Below are positions 1 to 12,100 of a stretch of DNA of 64,000 nt, piece after piece. Position 1 is the first letter of the stretch; the number at the start of each line of letters is the position of its first letter. A program made the translations under genes and the position numbers. The notes beneath the pieces were generated by a model. It worked only from the letters and a program-made list of their open reading frames with translations, did no database searches and was not told the DNA's origin. Source of the stretch: Leptasterias polaris (Eukaryota; Echinodermata; Asteroidea; Forcipulatida; Asteriidae); contig JAZGTN010000009.1 in assembly GCA_037783415.1 (NCBI GenBank), positions 4,030,001-4,094,000 of the forward strand. Direction: 5' to 3'.

Positions 1-65
1 TGATAGCAGAGATGTGTTAAAGACATTGTTTTGGAAATATTAAAAGTAATTTCTTGTTCTTGCAG

Positions 66-158
66 ATTGTGGTCTAACCTGCCTGAATGGAGGAACACTT
101 GATGAAGTAAGCTGCAGTTGTACATGCGACCAATACTGGGGCACTGATAACTGTTCTG
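66..158 (+). CDS. Representative type A exon (LDEVS / GTDNC)
   Basis: This is the commonest exon class, with 86 copies by my count. Residues 11-16 read T-L-D-E-V-S and residues 26-30 read G-T-D-N-C. There are six Cys, five acidic residues and no Lys, Arg or His. The acceptor is TTCTTGCAG and the donor GTAAGTG. The codons for Glu-Val-Ser contain an internal GTAAGC at 107..112, a possible cryptic 5' splice site missing from types B and C. Confidence 0.85.
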
Positions 159-3100
159 GTAAGTGAGTTTAGCAAAGTTTGATACAGTTAGTACCATAAT
201 TTGGGAGTTGACAATAATTCTGAATTCCTTGTTTTGAATCTTGCTTTGTTTGATCAAACCTGCCTGAAAGGGGGAGCATTACATGATAGCAGAGATGTGT
301 TAAAGACATTGTTTTGGAAATATTAAAAGTAATTTCTTGTTCTTGCAGATTGTGGTCTAACCTGCCTGAATGGAGGAACACTTGATGAAGTAAGCTGCAG
401 TTGTACATGCGACCAATACTGGGGCACTGATAACTGTTCTGGTAAGTGAGTTTAGCAAAGTTTGATACAGTTAGTACCATAATTTGAAAGTTGACAATAA
501 TTCTGAATTCCTTGTTTTGAATCTTGCTTTGTTTGATCAAACCTGCCTGAAAGGGGGAGCATTACATGATAGTAGAGATGTTTTAAAGACATTGTTTTGG
601 AAATATTAAAACTAATTTCTTGTTCTTGCAGATTGTGGTCTAACCTGCCTGAATGGAGGAACACTTGATGAACAAAGCTGCAGTTGTACATGCGACCAAT
701 ACTGGGGCAGTGAAAACTGTTCTGGTAAGTGAATTTAGCAAAGTTTGATACAGTTTAGTTAGTATTATAATTTGAAAGTTGGCAGTATTTCTGAATTTGT
801 TGTTTTGAATTTTGAATGTGCGATCCAACATGCCTGAATGGGGTAGCATTACTCTTATCAGAGATGAGTTAAAGACAATAGAAACATGCTTCTTGTTCCT
901 GCAGATTGTGGTCTAAACTGCCTGAACGGAGGAACACTTGAAGAAGGAAGCTGCAGTTGTACATGTGACCAATACTGGGGCACTGATAACTGTTCTGGTA
1001 AGTGAGTTTAGCAAAGTTTGATACAGTTAGTACCATAATTTGAAAGTTGACAGTAATTCTGAATTCCTTGTTTTGAATCTTGCTTTGTTTGATCAAACCT
1101 GCCTGAAAGGGGGAGCATTACATGATAGCAGAGATGTTTTAAAGACATTGTTTTGGAAATATTAAAAGTAATTTCTTGTTTTTGCAGATTGTGGTCTAAC
1201 CTGCCTGAATGGAGGAACACTTGAAGAAGGAAGCTGCAGTTGTACATGCGACCAATACTGGGTCACTGATAACTGTTCTGGTAATTGAGTTTAGCAAAGT
1301 TTGATACAGTTAGTACCATAATTTGGGAGTTGACAATAATTCTGAATTCCTTGTTTTGAATCTTGCTTTGTTTGATCAAATCTGCCTGAAAGGGGGAGCA
1401 TTACATGATAGCAGAGATGTTTTAAAGACATTGTTTTGGAAATATTAAAAGTAATTTCTTGTTCTTGCAGATTGTGGTCTAACCTGCCTGAATGGAGGAA
1501 CACTTGATGAACAAAGCTGCAGTTGTACATGCGACCAATACTGGGGCAGTGATAACTGTTCTGGTAAGTGAATTTAGCAAAGTTTGATACAGTTAGTACC
1601 ATAATTTGAAAGTTGACAAAAATTCTGATTTCCTTGTTTTGAATCTTGCTTTGTTTGATCAAACCTGCCTGAAAGGGGGAGCATTACATGATAGCAGAGA
1701 TGTGTTAAAGACATTGTTTTGGAAATATTAAAAGTAATTTCTTGTTCTTGCAGATTGTGGTCTAACCTGCCTGAATGGAGGAACACTTGATGAAGTAAGC
1801 TGCAGTTGTACATGCGACCAATACTGGGGCACTGATAACTGTTCTGGTAAGTGAATATTGCAAAGTTTGATACAGTTAGTACCATAATTTGAAAGTTGAC
1901 AATAATTCTGAATTCCTTGTTTTGAATCTTGCTTTGTTTGATCAAACCTGCCTGAATGGGGTAGCATTACTCTTATCAGAGATGAGTTAAAGACATTGTT
2001 TTGGAAATATTAAAACTAATTTCTTGTTCTTGCAGATTGTGGTCTAACCTGCCTGAATGGAGGAACACTTGATGAACAAAGCTGCAGTTGTACATGCGAC
2101 CAATACTGGGGCAGTGATAACTGTTCTGGTAAGTTAATTTAGCAAAGTTTGATAGAGTTTAGTTAGTATTATAATTTGAAAGTTGGCAGTAATTCTGAAT
2201 TTGTTGTTTTGAATTTTGAATGTGCGATCCAACATGCCTGAATGGGGGTAGCATTACTCTTATCAGAGATGAGTTAAAGACAATAGAAATATGCTTCTTG
2301 TTCCTGCAGATTGTGGTCTAAACTGCCTGAATGGAGGAACACTTGAAGAAGGAAGCTGCAGTTGTACATGTGACCAATACTGGGGCACTGATAACTGTTC
2401 TGGTAAGTGAGTTTAGCAAAGTTTGATACAGTTAGTACCATAATTTGAAAGTTGACAATAATTCTGAATTCCTTGTTTTGAATCTTGCTTTGTTTGATCA
2501 AACCTGCCTGAAAGGCGGAGCATTACATGATAGCAGAGATGTGTTAAAGACATTGTTTTGGAAATATTAAAAGTAATTTCTTGTTCTTGCAGATTGTGGT
2601 CTAACCTGCCTGAATGGAGGAACACTTGATGAAGTAAGCTGCAGTTGTACATGCGACCAATACTGGGGCACTGATAACTGTTCTGGTAAGTGAATATTGC
2701 AAAGTTTGATACAGTTAGTACCATAATTTGAAAGTTGACAATAATTCTGAATTCCTTGTTTTGAATCTTGCTTTGTTTGATCAAACCTGCCTGAAAGAGG
2801 GAGCATTACATGATAGCAGAGATGTGTTAAAGACATTGTTTTGGAAATATTAAAACTAATTTCTTGTTCTTGCAGATTGTGGTCTAACCTGCCTGAATGG
2901 AGGAACACTTGATGAACAAAGCTGCAGTTGTACATGCGACCAATACTGGGGCAGTGAAAACTGTTCTGGTAAGTGAATTTAGCAAAGTTTGATACAGTTT
3001 AGTTAGTATTATAATTTGAAAGTTGGCAGTAATTCTGAATTTGTTGTTTTGAATTTTGAATGTGCGATCCAACATGCCTGAATGGGGTAGCATTACTCTT

Positions 3101-6100
3101 ATCAGAGATGAGTTAAAGACAATAGAAACATGCTTCTTGTTCCTGCAGATTGTGGTCTAAACTGCCTGAATGGAGGAACACTTGATGAACAAAGCTGCAG
3201 TTGTACATGCGACCAATACTGGGGCAGTGATAACTGTTCTGGTAAGTGAATTTAGCAAAGTTTGTTACAGTTTAGTTAGTATTATAACTTGAAAGTTGGC
3301 AGTAATTCTGAATTTGTTGTTTTGAATTTTGAATGTGCGATCCAACATGCCTGAATGGGGTAGCATTACTCTTATCAGAGATGAGTTAAAGACAATAGAA
3401 ATATGCTTCTTGTTCCTGCAGATTGTGGTCTAAACTGCCTGAACGGAGGAACACTTGAAGAAGGAAGCTGCAGTTGTACATGTGACCAATACTGGGGCAC
3501 TGATAACTGTTCTGGTAAGTGAGTTTAGCAAAGTTTGATACAGTTAGTACCATAATTTGAAAGTTGACAGTAATTCTGAATTCCTTGTTTTGAATCTTGC
3601 TTTGTTTGATCAAACCTGCCTGAAAGGGGGAGCATTACATGATAGCAGAGATGTGTTAAAGACATTGTTTTGGAAATATTAAAAGTAATTTCTTGTTCTT
3701 GCAGATTGTGGTCTAACCTGCCTGAATGGAGGAACACTTGATGAAGTAAGCTGCAGTTGTACATGCGACCAATACTGGGGCACTGATAACTGTTCTGGTA
3801 AGTGAATATTGCAAAGTTTGATACAGTTAGTACCATAATTTGAAAGTTGACAATAATTCTGAATTCCTTGTTTTGAATCTTGCTTTGTTTGATCAAACCT
3901 GCCTGAAAGGGGGAGCATTACATGATAGCAGAGATGTGTTAAAGACATGGTTTTGGAAATATTAAAACTAATTTCTTGTTCTTGCAGATTGTGGTCTAAC
4001 CTGCCTGAATGGAGGAACACTTGATGAACAAAGCTGCAGTTGTACATGCGACCAATACTGGGGCAGTGAAAACTGTTCTGGTAAGTGAATTTAGCAAAGT
4101 TTGATACAGTTTAGTTAGTATTATAATTTGAAAGTTGGCAGTAATTCTGAATTTGTTGTTTTGAATTTTGAATGTGCGATCCAACATGCCTGAATGGGGT
4201 AGCATTACTCTTATCAGAGATGAGTTAAAGACAATAGAAACATGCTTCTTGTTCCTGCAGATTGTGGTCTAAACTGCCTGAATGGAGGAACACTTGATGA
4301 ACAAAGCTGCAGTTGTACATGCGACCAATACTGGGGCAGTGATAACTGTTCTGGTAAGTGAATTTAGCAAATTTTGTTACAGTTTAGTTAGTATTATAAC
4401 TTGAAAGTTGGCAGTAATTCTGAATTTGTTGATTTGAATTTTTAATGTGCGATCCAACATGCCTGAATGGGGTAGCATTACTCTTATCAGAGATGAGTTA
4501 AAGACATTGTTTTGGAAATATTAAAACTAATTTCTTGTTCTTGCAGATTGTGGTCTAACCTGCCTGAATGGAGGAACACTTGATGAACAAAGCTGCAGTT
4601 GTACATGCGACCAATACTGGGGCAGTGATAACTGTTCTGGTAAGTTAATTTAGCAAAGTTTGATAGAGTTTAGTTAGTATTATAATTTGAAAGTTGGCAG
4701 TAATTCTGAATTTGTTGTTTTGAATTTTGAATGTGCGATCCAACATGCCTGAATGGGGGTAGCATTACTCTTATCAGAGATGAGTTAAAGACAATAGAAA
4801 TATGCTTCTTGTTCCTGCAGATTGTGGTCTAAACTGCCTGAATGGAGGAACACTTGAAGAAGGAAGCTGCAGTTGTACATGTGACCAATACTGGGGCACT
4901 GATAACTGTTCTGGTAAGTGAGTTTAGCAAAGTTTGATACAGTTAGTACCATAATTTGAAAGTTGACAATAATTCTGAATTCCTTGTTTTGAATCTTGCT
5001 TTGTTTGATCAAACCTGCCTGAAAGAGGGAGCATTACATGATAGCAGAGATGTGTTAAAGACATTGTTTTGGAAATATTAAAAGTAATTTATTGTTCTTG
5101 CAGATTGTGGTCTAACCTGCCTGAATGGAGGAACACTTGATGAAGTAAGCTGCAGTTGTACATGCGACCAATACTGGGGCACTGATAACTGTTCTGGTAA
5201 GTGAATATTGCAAAGTTTGATACAGTTAGTACCATAATTTGAAAGTTGACAATAATTCTGAATTCCTTGTTTTGAATCTTGCTTTGTTTGATCAAACCTG
5301 CCTGAAAGAGGGAGCATTACATGATAGCAGAGATGTGTTAAAGACATTGTTTTGGAAATATTAAAACTAATTTCTTGTTCTTGCAGATTGTGGTCTAACC
5401 TGCCTGAATGGAGGAACACTTGATGAACAAAGCTGCAGTTGTACATGCGACCAATACTGGGGCAGTGAAAACTGTTCTGGTAAGTGAATTTAGCAAAGTT
5501 TGATACAGTTTAGTTAGTATTATAATTTGAAAGTTGGCAGTAATTCTGAATTTGTTGATTTGAATTTTTAATGTGCGATCCAACATGCCTGAATGGGGTA
5601 GCATTACTCTTATCAGATATGAGTTAAAGACATTGTTTTGGAAATATTAAAACTAATTTCTTGTTCTTGCAGATTGTGGTCTAACCTGCCTGAATGGAGG
5701 AACACTTGATGAACAAAGCTGCAGTTGTACATGCGACCAATACTGGGGCAGTGATAACTGTTCTGGTAAGTTAATTTAGCAAAGTTTGATAGAGTTTAGT
5801 TAGTATTATAATTTGAAAGTTGGCAGTAATTCTGAATTTGTTGTTTTGAATTTTGAATGTGCGATCCAACATGCCTGAATGGGGGTAGCATTACTCTTAT
5901 CAGAGATGAGTTAAAGACAATAGAAATATGCTTCTTGTTCCTGCAGATTGTGGTCTAAACTGCCTGAATGGAGGAACACTTGAAGAAGGAAGCTGCAGTT
6001 GTACATGTGACCAATACTGGGGCACTGATAACTGTTCTGGTAAGTGAGTTTAGCAAAGTTTGATACAGTTAGTACCATAATTTGAAAGTTGACAATAATT

Positions 6101-9100
6101 CTGAATTCCTTGTTTTGAATCTTGCTTTGTTTGATCAAACCTGCCTGAAAGAGGGAGCATTACATGATAGCAGAGATGTGTTAAAGACATTGTTTTGGAA
6201 ATATTAAAACTAATTTCTTGTTCTTGCAGATTGTGGTCTAACCTGCCTGAATGGAGGAACACTTGATGAACAAAGCTGCAGTTGTACATGCGACCAATAC
6301 TGGGGCAGTGAAAACTGTTCTGGTAAGTGAATTTAGCAAAGTTTGATACAGTTTAGTTAGTATTATAATTTGAAAGTTGGCAGTAATTCTGAATTTGTTG
6401 ATTTGAATTTTTAATGTGCGATCCAACATGCCTGAATGGGGTAGCATTACTCTTATCAGATATGAGTTAAAGACATTGTTTTGGAAATATTAAAACTAAT
6501 TTCTTGTTCTTGCAGATTGTGGTCTAACCTGCCTGAATGGAGGAACACTTGATGAACAAAGCTGCAGTTGTACATGCGACCAATACTGGGGCAGTGATAA
6601 CTGTTCTGGTAAGTTAATTTAGCAAAGTTTGATAGAGTTTAGTTAGTATTATAATTTGAAAGTTGGCAGTAATTCTGAATTTGTTGTTTTGAATTTTGAA
6701 TGTGCGATCCAACATGCCTGAATGGGGGTAGCATTACTCTTATCAGAGATGAGTTAAAGACAATAGAAATATGCTTCTTGTTCCTGCAGATTGTGGTCTA
6801 AACTGCCTGAATGGAGGAACACTTGAAGAAGGAAGCTGCAGTTGTACATGTGACCAATACTGGGGCACTGATAACTGTTCTGGTAAGTGAGTTTAGCAAA
6901 GTTTGATACAGTTAGTACCATAATTTGAAAGTTGACAATAATTCTGAATTCCTTGTTTTGAATCTTGCTTTGTTTGATCAAACCTGCCTGAAAGGCGGAG
7001 CATTACATGATAGCAGAGATGTGTTAAAGACATTGTTTTGGAAATATTAAAAGTAATTTCTTGTTCTTGCAGATTGTGGTCTAACCTGCCTGAATGGAGG
7101 AACACTTGATGAAGTAAGCTGCAGTTGTACATGCGACCAATACTGGGGCACTGATAACTGTTCTGGTAAGTGAATATTGCAAAGTTTGATACAGTTAGTA
7201 CCATAATTTGAAAGTTGACAATAATTCTGAATTCCTTGTGTAGAGACACGGGAAGGAGGCCGGTCCTCTAATTAAAAAGGACGAGTATTCACCAAGAGAC
7301 AATACAACAAGCAAGCAACAATTTCTATAGATGACGTGTTAAATATAATAATGATCTCCTGTACTGATTTTAATTATCCAATGCAATACAGCACATAGAC
7401 TACAAAATAGCATACATTACATTACAAATGCACACCGTTACACTAAAGGTCAAAAGGTCAGCGCAACACGAGGCTGGCTACACACACACTACAAGTTTAC
7501 AATACACACTGTGATTGAAAAAGCTTCATAAAAGACGATCTTTCTATAATCAAAAGATACTAAAGATATTATAATACTCACAGAGAGTTCTACGAAACTA
7601 TCCCTCCCAAATGAATAGCAATTGGAGCATGGCCAGAGCCATGCTCCCCACAAAATGGAGAGAAATACCGAGATAAAATAATGTGCTCTCTCGTGCAAAA
7701 GCTACCAAATGAAAAAGAGACTGGGTCAACAGGTGGCGACCCCAAAGTAAACTTTTTACAAAATAAACACTGAGGGCGCACTTGGGATCCCTACAGGTTC
7801 CCTACTTTATGACCACGCGACCCGAGTGGTCCAAAAACAACTTTTAATTTACAATAATTGAGGTAGATCACAGGGATCAATGTCAGGTAGTCACTACACA
7901 CAGTGTGTTGTGATACAAGCTAACCTCAAAACAAATACAAGTGCGACCTTGAAAGGATTTATGAAAACGACAAATAGTTAATACAATCTCATAAATTGAT
8001 AGGCCTACACAAGATCCATCCTATAACATTATTCAAGATGGATTCAGAATCCAGTACACACAGCAGAAAAATACACTGCATATAATATCCACTGAATGTT
8101 CACTAATACCAGGTTTTCTAAATACAAACTGACACACATGCATGGATAAAACATCCTCATCGAAAAACGTATTCCATGTCAGCTCCAAAAACAAGTAAAG
8201 GGTAACAGTACATAGGTGCATATCCCAATACCAAACCTGTCTAGTAAATTTCACATGTAAACACACAGTTTAAACAGCAAATTCTTGAACCCAATCTCAA
8301 AATAGCAAAGTTGCCACAATGTAATACATTGAGGTCAACCACGGGTTGAACAGACATAATACACTCACATGGCGGGAATAGCTTGTCTCTATTTATAGAG
8401 CAACCATGAACATACACTGCACAACAAAATGGCTATCTTAAAATCATGTCCAAAACTCTAAAATAGTTTACACATAACTTGGTGTAAAATCATTCAAAAA
8501 AGCAAAACCCTGTCATTAAATCCAAATGACATTAATCTTGGATCTCACTACAGACAAATCGTTTTCAATTTGTTTACTACAATACATATGAAATGAACAA
8601 TTGGATCTGAACAGACAGGCAAAACAGTTTGGTTCCATTCAAAGCTCACAAAGATTACAATGGAGAATATAATATAACAATTGCTGTAACTTTAATTGCA
8701 TTTGCTTGGAAAGCAAAAAGGCAAATATATTATCAATCACTAAAATGTATGCATCCACAAGGTAGAAAAGCATGGTAGATTATAAATAGTCTCACCCACA
8801 CTGTGAGAACAACAACAGAGTTGGACAACACAGCCAACTTCAAAATGCACACTAAACCATATCATCAGGCTAAGTGACAAAATTATTTCAATTCTACCAA
8901 CTATAATAACATCTACAATTGAGGGAGCAAAGACCCATCACTATGTACTAGGGTGTCAACAATGACATGAGAATAATGTTTAATATGACAAAAGCATTTC
9001 TTAAAAAGTGGTCCTATAAATGGCAGTAAACATGGTGAAAACGTCAGACAAAAGATCTCACAACAGAAGGGTATATAAAAATATCCCATTAATCGGCGAG

Positions 9101-12100
9101 CATAAAAAGTTGGATTACACCAAACTATAAAACTGCTGACAAAAATATTTCACTTAGCAACCACACTAAAATTAGGAACCTACATGTATAATCCCGTCGC
9201 GAAACGTTCTTAGGGAACAAAGTTAGAAATGCAATTAGACATCATAAAATTCCCATATCACAAAGATTGTGAAAGATAAATATAAATACATGACAACTAT
9301 CTCCATGAACCAAACTTTGACAAATCAGGATATAAACCTGAATAAAAGCATCTGCACAATCATGAAATTATGTAGATCCAAAAGTCAATACACATACATG
9401 CACATACATTACCAAATCTTCAATGGCATGTTTATATCAATAGCTGTATAATACAATACAACAGATAAATCTCCTCCATAAATTATGAAAGAAGCAGGTT
9501 TCAAAGTATCCAAAAGGTAGAAAAATACAAAAAGGAAACTTGAAATTTATACAATGCAAAGGACTACATGTATATAATAATGGTGCGGAAAACATCCAGA
9601 CATGAAGAGAAACACCATGTTATATATTTAGGTTGATCAGAGGCAGCTTGAGCTGACACTACAAGTATGCAGGATTCCTCTGCTAATACAAAATTTAAGT
9701 AATGGCATTTGGCCACAGACCCAAGATAAAATATACTGTGGGCCTACCGATGGTCACCGCTACTGCCAAGACAGGTATACACAAATGAAAATAAATTACA
9801 ATCCCTAAATACAAGGGAGACTTCCCTACTTTTTCTTTGGCTTTGCCATTTGGCAAACCAAACGAGTGGCTACTAAATACACTGAGGCCCTTGGAAACTG
9901 CATGGTGGCTATCACAAAAAACACTCACAGAAGGAGAAATAAAAACATCTCCTGCCACCTCTACATTATAAACAGCAGCAGTTCCAACTGAAATTTGATC
10001 AAAAACTAGTGGCTCAGCCTCTTCAAAAATTGTATCTACCACCTCAACTGAATGTGAAAAAGTAATAGGGTCAGGTGACTGCAACTTATTAATACTGATA
10101 CTGTCTGCATTTAAATCTTCAAAACACTTGAAAATAGTAAACAATCTGGCATCTAATGCAGCCTTGATGCTATCGACCACATTAGTATTATTAGGACATG
10201 CATCTTCATCATTTTCACAAGCAAAAGCTGTGACGGCACTGACTAACGTTTTAGCTAACTCACTATTCGACTTCAAAATAGAATCTGGCAAAGACATGGT
10301 TGGAATAAAATTACTAGCAATGCACGTACAAAATATGACTAACTTGTTAAAATACAATGAGGCCTAAATCATTGACCTACGAAACAGTCTGCACACAGAC
10401 AGACAATAAAAATACAAGTCCAAAATTTGTCTAACCACACTGTAGACAAAAAGTACAATTGCTATTCAAAAATTTCCAACTGACATACAGTCTTACAAAG
10501 ACTTAGAAGTTACACAATAATATGCCAAGATAATTGAAATACACAGGAAGTCATAAAGTATTATACATTTACTGGTGTAAAATGTACTAGAAAAATGTGG
10601 TTAGCTGAAAACCTCAAGTTAAATACATTAATATGGGTGCAACAACAAAAATATATATTTGACTTAAGACACTTTATCCAAAGCACGGGCCTACCTGGCT
10701 CTAAAATTATCTGTTTCTAAAAAGAATCTTTACAAAAAGATCCACATGAGACACAACTGCCTTTAAAATGTAAAACAGATCTGCAATCAAAGCTTGGATG
10801 AAAATATCAAATATTACATACAATTCTATAAATAGAACTTTACAATATCAGTTGCACAACATACAATGTAAATAAAAATATAAATCCGTCGATGAAGTCC
10901 TCAGTCGATGCAGGGAAAGCAAAAAGGCTTTATGGTGACCATCCTATCCATAGATCGCGACGATTTCGTGAAAACGATTACATCAGTTCTCACAGGAGAA
11001 AAATCTAAAGTCCGGAGTTATAATCCAGGGCAAATAACACGTCATAAAAATAGCGAATGGCGAAAACTCTATCCTGTCTACGACGCCATTTGTAGAGGTA
11101 CGGCGTAGACAGAACAAATGCGAAAAAAATGTGAACAAATGCGAAAAAATGTAAACAAATGGCGAACACTCAATCCTGTCTACGACGCCATTTGTAGAGA
11201 CACGGGAAGGAGGCCGGTCCTCTAATTAAAAAGGACGAGTATTCACCAAGAGACAATACAACAAGCAAGCAACAATTTCTATAGATGACGTGTTAAATAT
11301 AATAATGATCTCCTGTACTGATTTTAATTATCCAATGCAATACAGCACATAGACTACAAAATAGCATACATTACATTACAAATGCACACCGTTACACTAA
11401 AGGTCAAAAGGTCAGCGCAACACGAGGCTGGCTACACACACACTACAAGTTTACAATACACACTGTGATTGAAAAAGCTTCATAAAAGACGATCTTTCTA
11501 TAATCAAAAGATACTAAAGATATTATAATACTCACAGATAGTTCTACGAAACTATCCCTCCCAAATGAATAGCAATTGGAGCATGGCCAGAGCCATGCTC
11601 CCCACAAAATGGAGAGAAATACCGAGATAAAATAATGTGCTCTCTCGTGCAAAAGCTACCAAATGAAAAAGAGACTGGGTCAACAGGTGGCGACCCCAAA
11701 GTAAACTTTTTACAAAATAAACACTGAGGGCGCACTTGGGATCCCTACACTTGTTTTGAATCTTGCTTTGTTTGATCAAACCTGCCTGAAAGAGGGAGCA
11801 TTACATGATAGCAGAGATGTGTTAAAGACATTGTTTTGGAAATATTAAAACTAATTTCTTGTTCTTGCAGATTGTGGTCTAACCTGCCTGAATGGAGGAA
11901 CACTTGATGAACAAAGCTGCAGTTGTACATGCGACCAATACTGGGGCAGTGAAAACTGTTCTGGTAAGTGAATTTAGCAAAGTTTGATACAGTTTAGTTA
12001 GTATTATAATTTGAAAGTTGGCAGTAATTCTGAATTTGTTGTTTTGAATTTTGAATGTGCGATCCAACATGCCTGAATGGGGTAGCATTACTCTTATCAG

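Larger units (their letters stand above)
66..7165 (+). repeat. Exon block 1: 26 mixed EGF exons
   Basis: Each exon is start to start+92. Starts: 66, 349, 632, 905, 1188, 1471, 1754, 2036, 2310, 2593, 2876, 3149, 3422, 3705, 3988, 4261, 4547, 4821, 5104, 5387, 5673, 5947, 6230, 6516, 6790, 7073. The order is irregular: A A B C hybrid B A B C, then A-B-B-C groups, then B-B-C triplets. A 1,112-bp four-exon period appears between 2310 and 4261. From 5387 an 843-bp period (B, B, C) repeats once. Confidence 0.85.
7239..11749 (-). mobile_element. Non-autonomous LTR retrotransposon in an intron, antisense to the gene
   Basis: The element is 4,511 bp: two 557-bp LTRs starting TGTAG and ending CTACA, with a 3,397-bp interior. 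The exon spacing across it (7073 to 11871) is 4,798 bp, exactly 283 + 4,511 + 4, which proves a clean insertion with a 4-bp target duplication. A primer-binding site next to the right LTR sets the orientation as minus. No reverse transcriptase, integrase, protease or gag reading frame is visible in the interior, so it resembles a large retrotransposon derivative (LARD) mobilised by a partner. A 4-bp duplication would suit a Gypsy-like or Bel/Pao-like partner, but the superfamily cannot be decided. The antisense position avoids placing its polyadenylation signal in the host transcript. Confidence 0.85.

Noticed and set aside
66..158. Calcium-binding EGF with O-fucose or O-glucose sites
   Set aside because: The unit lacks the Asp/Asn-x-Asp/Asn-Glu/Gln calcium motif before Cys1, the C-x-S-x-P-C O-glucose site, and the proper C2-x4-S/T-C3 O-fucose spacing.
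7489..7781. 69- and 63-codon minus-strand frames in the LTR (also at 11443..11735)
   Set aside because: They lie wholly inside the LTR, overlap each other in different frames, and have no recognisable motif. They are duplicated only because LTRs are duplicated.
7811..7831. Small inverted repeat GACCAC...GTGGTC next to the left LTR
   Set aside because: Only a 6-bp stem with a 9-nt loop. Too weak to call a structure.
9269..11108. Plus-strand frames at 9269..9451, 10128..10367 and 10908..11108
   Set aside because: They are short, run against the element's orientation, and overlap the minus-strand ORF or the AT-rich leader. Composition looks accidental.
7796..11192. Autonomous retrotransposon with gag-pol
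   Set aside because: The 3.4-kb interior is too short, and no frame shows reverse transcriptase, integrase or protease motifs.
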